From contig NZ_KB913028.1 in the NCBI RefSeq assembly GCF_000384135.1, positions 642,851 through 706,850 of the forward strand: a DNA stretch of 64,000 bases, in the 5' to 3' direction. This document shows positions 34,469 through 44,570 of this stretch, one piece after another. The translations under genes were made by a program, and so were the position numbers. Every line of letters starts with the position of its first letter. The stretch's first letter is position 1. The DNA is from Succinispira mobilis DSM 6222. Its GTDB lineage: Bacteria; Bacillota; Negativicutes; Acidaminococcales; Succinispiraceae. Under the pieces are notes generated by a model. It ran no database searches. It saw nothing but the letters and a program-made list of their open reading frames with translations, and was not told the origin of the DNA.

Positions 34469-36434
34469 GTGAGGAGTATTAAGGTTAAGTTGCTGGTAAT
34501 TATATCTTTAATTATGTTGGTTTCGGTAACGAGTTTAGCCAGTGTGAGCTATTGAAAATCAAGTGCTTTATTAGTTCGGCAAGTGGAAGAAACGCTAAAA
34601 CTACAAATCAGAGCTTTGGGAACGGAAGTATCGCTATGGTTGGCAGATAGTAAAAGTGATATCGAATTATGGGCAAATACTGCAGAGTTAAACTCCGATA
34701 ACCCCGCAGTTATTTTACAGTATTTGACGAGGGAAGATAAGCGTGTTGGTGTTTATGACGGCTTGTTTTATGCAAATGCGGCAGGGGATGGATTTTCAAC
34801 GCGTGGTTGGCAAGGATCAGTAAAGGAACGGGGTTACTATCAAGATGTTTAAAAAAAGGGACTACGGTTATTTCTGAAGTTTTGCAAAACAAGTCTACAG
34901 GCAAATTAACCGTAATAATTGCAACACCGATTAAGAAAAATGGTCAAATTGTTGGTTTGGTTGGTGGCAATGTACCAATGGATAAAATTCAAGTGTTAGT
35001 CGTTGGAACTAAAGTTGGGGATACCGGTAGAAATAGCATAATTGATGGCAAGGGCTTGGTTATTGCCCATCCCAATAAGGATTTAATTATGCAATTTAAT
35101 ATTGCAACTGATAAAGATGCCAGTGAAAGTTTAAAACAGTTAGCAAATAAGATGATCAAAAAAGAAAGCGGGATTGGTGGTTACAATTTTAAAGGCATGG
35201 ATTTAATCGGCGCTTATGTGCCAATAGCAGGTACAGAGTGGTCTATTATAGCTAATATTACTAAAGGTGAACTTTCTGGACGGGTAAATGAGTTAATTGT
35301 TTTATATGCGGTTTTGACTATTTTAATTTTGAGTATTAGTTTAACTGTTGTATATTTATTTACAAAACGGGTTATAAGACCTATTGATGTTTTGAAGGAT
35401 ATATCCGATAAAATGTGTGCAGGTAATCTTCGAACTACGAAAGTAGATGTAAATTCTAATGATGAATTTGGACAGTTGGCACATTGTTTTGAACAAATGA
35501 TTGGTAATACAGCTAATTTATTGCGGGGGATTCAAAAAAGTTCGGAACATTTAGCCTCCGCCTCGGAAGAGTTAACGGCTAGTGCAACACAATCGTCTGA
35601 AGCCTCGTCAGTAGTTGCAAAATCTATTCTGACGGAGCTAACGAACAAATGGTTATGGCAAAAGAAACTGGTGGCGTAATTGGCAATATGGCCGAGAACA
35701 TTGATCGGTTAGCCCATAATACTAAGCAGGTTGCGTTAAACTCTAATACTGCGGCAGATAAAGCGCGTTTTGGAGGCGATTCTGTGTCCAAGGCCGTAAC
35801 TCAGATGGCGCAGATTGAAAATACAGTCAACAGTTCAGCAAAAGTTGTAAGTAAGCTAGGCGAGCAGTCTAAAGAAATAGGTGAAATTGTTGGTACTATT
35901 TCGGGAATTGCCAGTCAAACTAATTTATTAGCTTTAAATGCGGCAATAGAAGCAGCTAGAGCCGGGGAACAGGGGCGTGGCTTTGCCGTTGTTGCGGATG
36001 AAGTTCGGAAACTAGCAGAACAATCACAAGAGGCTGCCAAAAAAATTGCCCAATTAATTGGTGAAATTCAAATAGATACAGATAAGGCTGTGGAAGCAAT
36101 GAACTTAGGGACACAGGAGGTGAAAACAGGAGCAGAGGTCGTAAGTGTTGCGGTAAGTACTTTTGGAGAAATAGCTAATCTGGTGTTTGAAGTAGCCAGT
36201 CAAGTAGAAGATACATCTGTAGCTATGGAAAAAATGGTGGAAGAAAGTAGAAATATAGTTCAAGCTTCGGAAAAAATCAACAAGATTAGTGATAAAACTT
36301 CTGCCGAAGCCGAAAATGTTTCGGCTGCCACGGAGGAGCAATTAGCTTCGATGGAGGAAATTGCTGGTGCTAGTAAGTCTTTAGCGCAACTTGCCCAAGA
36401 GCTACAACAAGAGGTCGGGCGGTTTAAATTATAG
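34469..36434 (+). pseudogene. Decayed chemoreceptor gene (three lesions)
   Basis: Aligns end to end with the intact receptor at 36513-38489: membrane anchor, dCache-like sensor, HAMP and signalling domain. Lesions: (1) TGA at 34553 where the paralog has Trp (SYWKAS against SY-stop-KSS); (2) loss of one T in the run at 34847-34858, where GATGTT is followed by TAA instead of TTA; (3) a deletion of about 10 nt near 35627, where the paralog encodes TNVA. Each of the last two shifts the frame by -1, giving three pieces (34469-34852, to 35679, and 35649-36434). The start is GTG behind a G-rich site. Confidence 0.88.
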
Positions 36435-36512
36435 ATAAGTTGCTAAAAAACAATATGGCTAGTAATAAGGTACGCGCATTGCAAAACAACAAAATAACTG
36501 GAGATGAAGAAT

Positions 36513-38489
36513 ATGATGCAGAGTATTAAAACTAAACTAATGTTAGCAATTGCAATTATAATGGTGACATCTATTGTGATTGTGGCGGGCTTTAGTTATT
36601 GGAAAGCCAGTGATTTACTTGTAAATCAAGTAGAAGACACGTTGAAAATCCAGGCACGTTCACTGGCAACAGATGGTGCTTCTTGGATTGATCAACACAA
36701 AATGTACGTAGAAACCTTAGCTAATACTAATGAATTAAAGTCTGGAAATGAGGCGCTCATTTTTGATTATATTGCGCGTGAAGATAAAAGACTAGGAATT
36801 TATGGCGTAGTTTCTACTGCAAATCTTAATGGGGATTTTCATTCGTCTAAAGGAGCGCGGGGTTCGATTAAGGACCGCCCATATTTCCAAGAAGCACTAA
36901 AAGGGCAAACAGCAATCTCTGATGTAGTGGTAAGTCGCTCAGATGGTCAGATGATTGTAGCAATTGCTAGCCCAATTAAAAAAGATAATAAAGTTATCGG
37001 TGTCGCTTACGTGACAATACCTATAACGAAGTTGCAAGAATTAGTAACGGCAACAAAAGTAGGTGAAACAGGACGCAACTATATTATTGACAAAAGTGGG
37101 ATTATTATTGCTCACCCTGATAAACAATTAGTTATGAAATTAAATCTGCTAACTGGTGCTGAGGTAGAGGCCAATCTTAAAAATATGGCAGCGAAAATGG
37201 TAAAAGGAGAAAAGGGTTTAGGTTTATATAATTTCGCTGGTAAGGGCTTAATTGGTTCCTATACTCCAGTAGAAGGAACAAACTGGACAATTGTAGCAAA
37301 TATTGAAAAACAAGAATTAGATGGGAGACTTAATTCTTTAATTGTGATGTTTACCTTGATTACTATTGGAATTTTAATTGTTAGCTTAGGCATCGTATAT
37401 GTGTTTACTGCTAAAATTATTAAACCAATAGGTTTGTTAAAAGCAGTTTCTGAACAAATTGCAGCTGGTGATTTACGGGTTAATAATTTGGAAATTGAAT
37501 CTAAGGATGAATTTGGCCAATTAGCTATAAGTTTTGAAAAAATGATTGGCAATACCGCGAATTTGCTAAGAAATATTCAAAAAAGCTCAGAACACTTAGC
37601 GGCAGCTTCGGAACAATTAACTGCTAGTGCCCAACAATCTTCTGAAGCATCGTCGATGGTAGCCACAGCGATAACCAATGTGGCTGAAGGTGCACATGAA
37701 CAGATGAATGCAGCTAGTAGTACAGCAGATATTGTAAGTGCCATGTCGACGAATATTCATCAAGTTGCTGAAAATTCTAAGCAAGTGGCAAAACAATCTA
37801 ATCAGGCTGCTGATAAAGCTAAAGACGGTGGAAAAGCGGTAGAACAAGCTGTGAGTCAAATGTCGCAAATCGAAAACACTGTTAATAGTTCTGCACAGGT
37901 AGTAATTAAGCTTGGGGAACAGTCTAAAGAAATAGGTCAGATTGTTGATACTATTTCAGGGATTGCTAGCCAAACTAATTTATTGGCCTTAAATGCGGCG
38001 ATTGAAGCAGCAAGAGCTGGGGAACAAGGTAGAGGTTTTGCTGTTGTAGCTGAAGAAGTTCGCAAATTAGCTGAACAATCACAAGAAGCAGCTAAGAAAA
38101 TTGCGGAACTAATAAGTGATATTCAAGTAGACACTGAACGGGCAGTTGTGGCGATGCAAACAGGAACTAAAGAGGTTAAAACTGGAGCAGAAGTTGTTAA
38201 TTTAGCAGGTGGAGCATTTAGAGAAATAGCTAACTTGGTTGTTCAGGTTGCTGATCAAGTAGAGACAAGTTCTAAAGCAATGGACAAAATGGTTGCAGAA
38301 AGTCAAAGAATTGTTACAGCTTCTGAACAAATTAATCAAATTAGTAGCAAATCGGCTGGTGAGGCCCAAAGCGTATCAGCAGCTACAGAAGAGCAATTAG
38401 CTTCGATGGAAGAGATCGCTAGCTCAAGCCAAGCTTTAGCTCAATTAGCCCAAGATTTACAACAAGAGGTTGCAAAATTCAAAGTTTAA
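36513..38489 (+). CDS. Methyl-accepting chemotaxis protein with dCache-type sensor
   Basis: Chemoreceptor of 658 residues. N-terminal membrane helix (about 8-30), a periplasmic ~250-residue double-Cache sensor with the family marks [13 protein letters not shown] and [20 protein letters not shown], a second membrane helix near 280-300, HAMP, and the signalling tip [20 protein letters not shown]. dCache domains bind amino acids or other small ligands directly. GGAGA at 36500-36504 fits the ATGs at 36513 or 36516 better than the one at 36504. It is the intact copy of a tandem pair with the decayed gene just upstream. Confidence 0.93.
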   Translation: MMQSIKTKLMLAIAIIMVTSIVIVAGFSYWKASDLLVNQVEDTLKIQARSLATDGASWIDQHKMYVETLANTNELKSGNEALIFDYIAREDKRLGIYGVVSTANLNGDFHSSKGARGSIKDRPYFQEALKGQTAISDVVVSRSDGQMIVAIASPIKKDNKVIGVAYVTIPITKLQELVTATKVGETGRNYIIDKSGIIIAHPDKQLVMKLNLLTGAEVEANLKNMAAKMVKGEKGLGLYNFAGKGLIGSYTPVEGTNWTIVANIEKQELDGRLNSLIVMFTLITIGILIVSLGIVYVFTAKIIKPIGLLKAVSEQIAAGDLRVNNLEIESKDEFGQLAISFEKMIGNTANLLRNIQKSSEHLAAASEQLTASAQQSSEASSMVATAITNVAEGAHEQMNAASSTADIVSAMSTNIHQVAENSKQVAKQSNQAADKAKDGGKAVEQAVSQMSQIENTVNSSAQVVIKLGEQSKEIGQIVDTISGIASQTNLLALNAAIEAARAGEQGRGFAVVAEEVRKLAEQSQEAAKKIAELISDIQVDTERAVVAMQTGTKEVKTGAEVVNLAGGAFREIANLVVQVADQVETSSKAMDKMVAESQRIVTASEQINQISSKSAGEAQSVSAATEEQLASMEEIASSSQALAQLAQDLQQEVAKFKV

Positions 38490-38507
38490 AATAGCGCTAT
38501 GTTAGAC

Positions 38508-38553
38508 AGGTAATCATAGAGGAAAGTATCCTCTTGGTTACCTGTTTATTTTT
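38508..38553 (+). terminator. Terminator after the dCache chemoreceptor gene
   Basis: CAGGTAA...TTACCTG and AGAGGA...TCCTCT form one stem with a short AAGTA loop, then a T-rich tail. Confidence 0.8.
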
Positions 38554-38656
38554 ATAGCGATCTTAAAATCTAGGACTAAGTATTTAAGACTAATTATTGA
38601 CAAAAAACATTAAGAGGTGTATTATTTTAAAAGTTTTTACAAAAGGGGGACTAGAG

Positions 38657-39067
38657 ATGATTTACTGGAAAAAAGAATATGAACTAGGTTTAGTTGATGT
38701 AGATAAGCAGCATAAATATTTAATTGATGTCGCTGTGGAAGCATATGAGTTATTAAAGAATAAATTAGCTGTTGATAAATATGACAAAATAGTAGGGATA
38801 TTACAGGAGTTAAGAGATTATACGATTTTTCATTTTGAATACGAAGAAAACTTTATGAAAAAAAATTCTTATCCGAAATTTTTGTCACACAAAATGGAAC
38901 ATAAAAAATTTATTGATAAAATTAATGCTGTGGACTTAAGTACAATTGATGAAAATCAAGAGGAAGCTTTGCTTAGTATTTTAGAGTTTATAGCCACTTG
39001 GTTAGAAAGTCATATTTTAGAGACTGATAAGCGGGTAGCGAACTATTTACAGGAAAATAACGGATAA
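38657..39067 (+). CDS. Bacteriohemerythrin
   Basis: Four-helix diiron protein of 136 residues that binds oxygen (or nitric oxide). All metal ligands are in the canonical spacing: His in DKQHKYL, HFEYE (HxxxE), HKMEH (HxxxH) and HILETD (HxxxxD). The ATG at 38657 follows AAGGGGGA. It has its own terminator and follows two chemoreceptor genes, consistent with oxygen handling or sensing in an anaerobe. Confidence 0.92.
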   Translation: MIYWKKEYELGLVDVDKQHKYLIDVAVEAYELLKNKLAVDKYDKIVGILQELRDYTIFHFEYEENFMKKNSYPKFLSHKMEHKKFIDKINAVDLSTIDENQEEALLSILEFIATWLESHILETDKRVANYLQENNG

Positions 39068-39076
39068 TATGGAGAT

Positions 39077-39120
39077 AACTGCGAACTGGTTTAAAATAAC
39101 TAGGGCGCAGTTATTTTTTA
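39077..39120 (+). terminator. Terminator after the hemerythrin gene
   Basis: AACTGCG pairs with CGCAGTT, and CTGGTT with AACTAG inside, then ATTTTTTATTTT. Confidence 0.8.
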
Positions 39121-39148
39121 TTTTATAATATTGCGACTTAGGATAGAA

Positions 39149-39177
39149 TTCAACTTTGCACAAGAGCGTGGTATAAT
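39149..39177 (+). promoter_or_regulatory. Promoter of the radical SAM / ylm cluster
   Basis: TTCAAC (39149-39154), a 17-bp spacer and TATAAT (39172-39177), 28 nt before the start codon. Confidence 0.6.
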
Positions 39178-39205
39178 AGCATTATATTTGATAAAAGATT
39201 GTGAA

Positions 39206-40954
39206 ATGAGGATGAAATTTTTGACGTGGCAACTTAAAGAGCAGATAAAAAAAATTGCAGCTCAAGAAGAGTATTTAGAAAAATTTAACTATCATAAACC
39301 ATTTAAGGTGGCATTCTTATATCCTAATGTCTATGAAGTAGGGATGTCTAATTTAGGTTTGCATATTTTATATACATTACTAAATCGTGAACCGCAAATA
39401 GCATGTGAGAGGGTTTTTTTGCCAGATAGAAAAATTATCAGTGAATATCAAAAAACTAAAAGTAGTATATATAGCATGGAAACACAAAAACGATTACAAG
39501 AATTTGATATTATTGGCGTGAGTATGAGCTTTGAAGCGGATTACTTTAATCTTTTGACCATGCTAAGTTTAAGTAAAATAAAATTACGGGCCCAAGAGCG
39601 AGGCGAGCAAGATCCGTTTATTTTGGTTGGGGGTCCTTGTGCAACTTTCAATCCCGAACCGTTAGCAGTGGTTGCCGACGCTTTTATTATAGGTGAAGGG
39701 GAAGTAACTTTAATAAAAGCCGTTAATTGTTTGCTTGCTGCAGAGCACTTGACACGTAGTGCTAAATTAAGCTTATTAGCGCAAATACCAGGAGTCTATG
39801 TTCCGAGTTTACGAAACAAAATTAATCAAGGTGAACAAAGTACTGGAGAAAAAAGCATACAAGCAGTCAGAATCTCGCGACAAATAGTAGCTGATTTGGC
39901 TAATTATCCTAACCATTCAATAATTATTACCCAACAGACCGAATTTGCTAAAATGTTGATAGTTGAAATCAGCCGAGGTTGTGGGCGGCATTGTCGTTTT
40001 TGCATGGCTGGTTATGCTTTTCGCTATCCTCGTCACAGAAGTTTAGAGCAAGTACAAAAAGCTATTAATGATTATGGAGACAGAGCCGAAAAAATAGGTT
40101 TAATGGGGCCAGCAGTTTCTGATTATCCTGATATTCTGCCATTAGCGGAATATATTTTAAATAAAAATTTGAACTTTAGTGTTGCCTCTTTGCGCGCTGA
40201 TAGTTTGACACCTCAACTAGTGGATCATTTGGCTCAAAGTGGGCAACGTACACTAACTATAGCTCCAGAAGCAGGTAGCCAAAGGTTAAGAGATATTATA
40301 AATAAAGGAATAACTGAGACTGATATTTATTCAAGTATTAAACTTTTGGCTTTGGCTAAAATTCCCAATTTGAAATTGTATTTAATGTTAGGACTACCGT
40401 TGGAAACCATGGAAGATATCGAAGAATTGATTATAATGGTTAAGAACTTGCGCCAAGAGATGAATGCTGTTCAGGCCTATGGGAATTTAATATTAAGTAT
40501 TAATACCTTTATCCCTAAACCAGCAACGCCTTTCCAATGGCAACCTTTAGCAAGTAAACGGGAGATTGAGAATAAGCTTAAATTAATAAATAATGCTTTA
40601 AAGCCTATTCGTGGAGTAATAATAAATGTAGAGTCTTACAAAGAAAGTGTGGTGCAAGCAATCCTGGCCCGCGGAGATCGTCAAGTTGGAGAATATTTAT
40701 TGCAAGCGCACGAGTTAGGCGGGAGCAAATATTTCTTGCAAGTTGTAAAAGCGGCCACTTATGATTTGCAAAAGCAACTTTATACAATAAAAGATTTTGC
40801 TGAGTCTTTACCTTGGGATAATTTAGATATGGGCTTTTCGAAAGATTATCTAAAGCAAGAATTTGAACGAGCAAAATCAGGTAAATTTACAATTCCCTGC
40901 CTAGCAAAATGTCGCAGGTGTGGGGTTTGTAAGGATGGGAGTGAGGTGCAGTGA
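39206..40954 (+). CDS. B12-binding-domain radical SAM protein (TIGR03960-like)
   Basis: Cytoplasmic protein of 582 residues. An N-terminal cobalamin-binding-like domain (VAFLYPNVYEVGMSNLGLHIL, later FILVGGPCATFNPEPLA) precedes a radical SAM core with CGRHCRFC (CxxxCxxC). The cysteine-rich C-terminus is CLAKCRRCGVC. The family is common next to ribosome- or division-related genes in Firmicutes; its reaction is unknown, and RNA or protein methylthiolation-type chemistry has been guessed. The start at ATG 39206 has only a weak ribosome binding site. The next gene starts inside its stop codon. Confidence 0.85.
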   Translation: MRMKFLTWQLKEQIKKIAAQEEYLEKFNYHKPFKVAFLYPNVYEVGMSNLGLHILYTLLNREPQIACERVFLPDRKIISEYQKTKSSIYSMETQKRLQEFDIIGVSMSFEADYFNLLTMLSLSKIKLRAQERGEQDPFILVGGPCATFNPEPLAVVADAFIIGEGEVTLIKAVNCLLAAEHLTRSAKLSLLAQIPGVYVPSLRNKINQGEQSTGEKSIQAVRISRQIVADLANYPNHSIIITQQTEFAKMLIVEISRGCGRHCRFCMAGYAFRYPRHRSLEQVQKAINDYGDRAEKIGLMGPAVSDYPDILPLAEYILNKNLNFSVASLRADSLTPQLVDHLAQSGQRTLTIAPEAGSQRLRDIINKGITETDIYSSIKLLALAKIPNLKLYLMLGLPLETMEDIEELIIMVKNLRQEMNAVQAYGNLILSINTFIPKPATPFQWQPLASKREIENKLKLINNALKPIRGVIINVESYKESVVQAILARGDRQVGEYLLQAHELGGSKYFLQVVKAATYDLQKQLYTIKDFAESLPWDNLDMGFSKDYLKQEFERAKSGKFTIPCLAKCRRCGVCKDGSEVQ

Positions 40955-41763
40955 AAAATTTCGTACTAGAAAATCAAGGTGATTTATGGTATGGCGTGTT
41001 TCCCAAACTGCAAGAATATAATATAAAGCACGCAATATCTACAAAAATTTTAGGGGAAAGTGATTTATTTGGACAGGCGCTGAATATATCTTTTAATGTA
41101 AATGATTCTCCAGAGAAAGTTTATAGAAATCGTGAAAAAATAACAAAAGCTATTGGAATTGATTGTGCTAGTATAATCGCCACCCAACAAGTTCATAGTA
41201 CTAATGTGCTTCGAGTGGATAAAACCTATTTGGGACGAGGTAGCAAAGATTTCTCCAGTGCGGTGGAGGCAACAGATGCTTTGATAACTAATGAACCTGG
41301 TGTGCCATTATTGGTTTTTGTTGCGGACTGTGTGCCTTTAATTATTTTTGATCCAACTAAAAGAGCCATTGGGGTGGTTCATGCTGGTTGGCGGGGTACA
41401 GTTCAAAGAATAGCTGTAAAAACTATTTTGAAGATGCAAGAGGAGTTTGCAACTTGTCCAGAAGACTGCTTAGTTTTTATTGGTCCATCTATTGGCCCTT
41501 GTTGCTATGAGGTGGATATGTTGGTAGAGCAAGTAGTGAGACATGAGTTTGAATTCGCCGCGCAAATTTTAAAACCCACTAGAGTGGGACATTGGCAGTT
41601 AGATTTGTGGTTGGCAAATAGTTTACAATTGCAAGAAATGGGTTTACCAAAAAGACAAATTTTTAGTAGTAATGTTTGTACAGTGGATAACAATAACTTG
41701 TTTTTTTCACATCGCGCTGAACAAGGTTTTACAGGCAGAATGGGCATTTTTGTTAGTTTATGA
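40951..41763 (+). CDS. pgeF: Purine nucleoside phosphorylase / laccase-domain protein (YlmD/PgeF family)
   Basis: A 270-residue protein of the YfiH/YlmD family, now known as a zinc-dependent purine nucleoside phosphorylase that also clears misincorporated peptidoglycan precursors. Conserved marks: TQQVHSTNV, VADCVPLI, VVHAGWRGT and GPCCYEV, holding the metal-binding His and Cys. The GTG start overlaps the previous stop by 4 nt. It begins the ylm division cluster. Confidence 0.88.
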   Translation: MKNFVLENQGDLWYGVFPKLQEYNIKHAISTKILGESDLFGQALNISFNVNDSPEKVYRNREKITKAIGIDCASIIATQQVHSTNVLRVDKTYLGRGSKDFSSAVEATDALITNEPGVPLLVFVADCVPLIIFDPTKRAIGVVHAGWRGTVQRIAVKTILKMQEEFATCPEDCLVFIGPSIGPCCYEVDMLVEQVVRHEFEFAAQILKPTRVGHWQLDLWLANSLQLQEMGLPKRQIFSSNVCTVDNNNLFFSHRAEQGFTGRMGIFVSL

Positions 41764-41785
41764 TTGGTAATGGGGGTGGTTGGTT

Positions 41786-42472
41786 TTGCTAAAAGAAAGA
41801 ATTGAGATAATAAAGCAAGAAATAGAAGCTGTTCTAAAAAAACGCAAAGATAAGTTTATTACTGGCGAGCATGTTCAAATAGTTGCGGTTAGCAAAACTA
41901 GAAGTTCCAAAGAAGTACAAGAAGTTTTAGCGGCAGGGATTAATATTTTGGGCGAAAACAAAGTTCAAGAAGGTAAAACTAAAAAAGCACAGGTTTTGGG
42001 TGGAACTTGGCATTTAATTGGTCATTTGCAGACCAATAAAATTAAGCAAGCTGTAGCTAATTTTCAACTAATTCATTCTGTAGATAGCGAACGTGTGTTA
42101 CTAGAAATAGAAAACAAAGCTAAAGAACAGGGGAAAATTCAAGAAATTTTGTTACAAGTAAATATTGCGGCTGAAGATAGTAAGTTTGGACTCAAAGAGT
42201 TGGAAGTATTACCTTTAGCAAAATTAGCGACAGGATTGACTCACATTAAATTAAGAGGATTAATGATTATTGGGCCACACACTACAGACCAGGAGTTAAT
42301 ACGTAGTGTTTTTAAAAAAGGCTATAGTTTCTTTGTGGAGTTACAAAAAATACTTCCAGAGGCTGATGTTTTATCAATGGGGATGAGTGCAGATTATCTT
42401 ATTGCTATTGAAGAAGGTTCTAACATGGTAAGAATTGGCAGTAAAATTTTTGGGGAACGAAATTATAATTAA
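41786..42472 (+). CDS. ylmE: PLP homeostasis protein (YggS/YlmE family)
   Basis: Alanine-racemase-like TIM barrel of 228 residues that binds pyridoxal phosphate and balances its pool. The PLP lysine is in IVAVSKTRS; other marks are GENKVQEG, WHLIGHLQTNK and LSMGMSADY. A TTG start at 41786 with GGGGGTGG upstream is favoured over the TTG at 41780. It sits in the conserved ylmD-ylmE-sepF order. Confidence 0.9.
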   Translation: MLKERIEIIKQEIEAVLKKRKDKFITGEHVQIVAVSKTRSSKEVQEVLAAGINILGENKVQEGKTKKAQVLGGTWHLIGHLQTNKIKQAVANFQLIHSVDSERVLLEIENKAKEQGKIQEILLQVNIAAEDSKFGLKELEVLPLAKLATGLTHIKLRGLMIIGPHTTDQELIRSVFKKGYSFFVELQKILPEADVLSMGMSADYLIAIEEGSNMVRIGSKIFGERNYN

Positions 42473-42521
42473 GAAAATATGAGGAGGAAGACTAGAATTA
42501 GGAAACTAGTCGTGGCAGAAT

Positions 42522-42974
42522 ATGAAATTATTTGACAAATTTCGGGAAATTTTCATTACGGAAGAGGATGTATACGAAGATTCGCCAACACCAGTTCCAA
42601 CTAAAAAACCACGCTTGAATATACCACAACACAGTAATGTAGTTAATATTCCTTTTAATCAAACACAAGTAAAAGTGGTTATCGTGGAACCATTAAAGTT
42701 TGATGATGCACAAAAAATTGCGGACTGTTTAAGAGAGCAACGGCCAGTTGTTGTTAATTTTGAAAATACAGAGGCTGAAGTTGTAAGAAGAATTACAGAT
42801 TTTGTTACGGGAACAATTTATGCAATAGATGGAAATTTACAAGCTGTTGGCCGTGATATTCTGCTTTGTGCTCCGAAAAATGTTGATATTGCAGCAAATT
42901 CTGTTAGCAAAACTAGCAAGACAAGTAGCACGACTGAGCGCTCAAAGGAGTTTACGCCATGGAGAGAAAAATAG
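42522..42974 (+). CDS. sepF: Cell division protein SepF
   Basis: FtsZ-binding division protein, 150 residues. An N-terminal membrane-targeting helix (KLFDKFREIF) is followed by a linker and the SepF core (VKVVIVEPLKFDDAQKIADCLREQRPVVVNFE...). The C-terminal tail is Ser/Thr/Lys-rich. It overlaps proC by 16 nt. Confidence 0.93.
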   Translation: MKLFDKFREIFITEEDVYEDSPTPVPTKKPRLNIPQHSNVVNIPFNQTQVKVVIVEPLKFDDAQKIADCLREQRPVVVNFENTEAEVVRRITDFVTGTIYAIDGNLQAVGRDILLCAPKNVDIAANSVSKTSKTSSTTERSKEFTPWREK

Positions 42975-43771
42975 GCTTTATTGGCGCTGGGGCTATGGCA
43001 GAGGCGATAATTAATGGATTAATTTGTTCGAATTTTATCGAAAGCGATTGCATTTATGTTAGTGACGTCAATGAAGTAAGGTTACAGTATTTAGCCGAGA
43101 AATATTTAATTAATACGGCAACTGATAATACTAGTTTCTTAGACAGTGTTGATGTTTTGGTTTTGGCCGTAAAGCCACAAATTTTCCCCAATGTGTTAAC
43201 GAAAGAATTTTTAACAGCATTACCAGAAAATCGTTTAATTGTATCTATTATGGGTTCAATAAATCTAGAACAACTACAATATGGATTGGGTAGACAAAGA
43301 ATAGTTAGGACAATGCCGAATACCCCTTTGGCGGTGGGGGCAGGTATGACAGCAATAACAGCAACTAGTTCAGTTAGTGCAGAAGATTTAAATTTGGTTA
43401 AAGTGATTTTTGCTACTTGTGGTGAAGTAGTGGAAGTTAGCGAGAACCAGATGGAAGCAGTAACGGCAATTTCAGGTTGTGGTCCAGGTTATGTATTTAT
43501 GATGATAGATGCGCTAGCTGACGCAGGTGTCATGGCGGGATTATCTAGAGAAATGAGTATTAAATTAGCAGCACAAACCTTTTATGGTGCAGGAAAAATG
43601 TTGCTTAATACTAAGGAACATCCTGCTATTTTAAGAGATAAAGTAACTTCTCCAGCTGGAACGACAATTGCGGGAATAAGAACTTTAGAACAATGTGGGG
43701 TGCGTAGCGCCCTAATTGAATGTGTTGCTAGTGTGCTAGAGCGTTCAAAGGAGATTATGACGAAGAAATGA
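42959..43771 (+). CDS. proC: Pyrroline-5-carboxylate reductase
   Basis: NAD(P)H-dependent last enzyme of proline synthesis, 270 residues. N-terminal Rossmann motif IGFIGAGAMAEAI, then VLAVKPQ, RTMPNTPLAVGAGMTA, SGCGPGYVF, and the C-terminal substrate loop DKVTSPAGTTIAGI. It starts inside the end of sepF with an AAAGGAG site. It takes the position where many Firmicutes have ylmG. Confidence 0.93.
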   Translation: MERKIGFIGAGAMAEAIINGLICSNFIESDCIYVSDVNEVRLQYLAEKYLINTATDNTSFLDSVDVLVLAVKPQIFPNVLTKEFLTALPENRLIVSIMGSINLEQLQYGLGRQRIVRTMPNTPLAVGAGMTAITATSSVSAEDLNLVKVIFATCGEVVEVSENQMEAVTAISGCGPGYVFMMIDALADAGVMAGLSREMSIKLAAQTFYGAGKMLLNTKEHPAILRDKVTSPAGTTIAGIRTLEQCGVRSALIECVASVLERSKEIMTKK

Positions 43772-44550
43772 TTGATAAGGATAAAATTATCAGATATTAT
43801 AAGGCTACGGAAGAAGATATTCTTGCGGCACGCTTGATAGAAATAGCTGAAAGCGTTGAAAAAAATAAAAAGTACAAAGCTAGCTTTTTTCTAAGTCCGA
43901 GTGAGTTTCAAATTGCAGAGGTTATTTGCAATGCCAGTGAGGACTTGAGCGTTGTTGCTTATGGTGGTTTTGAAAATGCCGAAAGAAATAAAGCGGTTTT
44001 TGTTCACCGAGACTTTAAGTATCAAATAGTAATGGATTTTGTTGCCTTAGAAATAAATTGGGATAAACGCTATTACTCAATTGCCCACAAGGATTTATTG
44101 GGTGCAATTTTAGCAATATGCAAGCGTGAATTTGTTGGTGATATTGTTTTAGTGGAAACCGGTGCACAAGTAGTAGTTGAGGAAAAAATGGCCGAGTTCT
44201 TATTACAAAACTTAACTAAAGTTGGGGCGGCAGAAGTTAGTATAAAAAAAATAGCTGTGGAAGATTTGCAAGTTAAAGAACAAAAAACTAAAGTAATTAC
44301 GGCGACAGTTGCTAATTTGCGCTTAGATGCAGTTGCGGCGGCTGGCTATAGTACCTCGCGTACTCAGATGAACGAAGGCATTAAACTTCAACAAGTTAAA
44401 CTTAATCACAAACCAGCTAAGGGGGCTGCACAAGAAGTTAAAGTTGGTGATACTATTTCGTATCGCGGTCGTGGTCGTGTAGAAGTAGTTGAAATTAAAG
44501 GGATTACCAAAAAAGGTAGAATTAGTATTGTTTTGCACAGAATTTTATAA
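43768..44550 (+). CDS. ylmH: RNA-binding S4-domain protein YlmH
   Basis: A 260-residue protein with an N-terminal YlmH domain (KASFFLSPSEFQIAEVICN) and a C-terminal S4 RNA-binding domain (LRLDAVAAAGYSTSRTQMNEGIK, then VGDTISYRGRGRV). YlmH acts on stalled or rescued ribosomes in Bacillus and is a standard member of the division cluster. It overlaps proC by 4 nt. No divIVA follows. Confidence 0.9.
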   Translation: MIDKDKIIRYYKATEEDILAARLIEIAESVEKNKKYKASFFLSPSEFQIAEVICNASEDLSVVAYGGFENAERNKAVFVHRDFKYQIVMDFVALEINWDKRYYSIAHKDLLGAILAICKREFVGDIVLVETGAQVVVEEKMAEFLLQNLTKVGAAEVSIKKIAVEDLQVKEQKTKVITATVANLRLDAVAAAGYSTSRTQMNEGIKLQQVKLNHKPAKGAAQEVKVGDTISYRGRGRVEVVEIKGITKKGRISIVLHRIL

Positions 44551-44570
44551 AAAATTTTTGGAGGTTGATT

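Noticed and set aside
34553..34555. In-frame TGA read as selenocysteine or a recoded tryptophan
   Set aside because: The paralog has Trp at this position, but the gene carries two further frameshifts, no SECIS-like hairpin follows, and intact genes in the window use TGG for Trp and TGA as stop. Ordinary decay is simpler.
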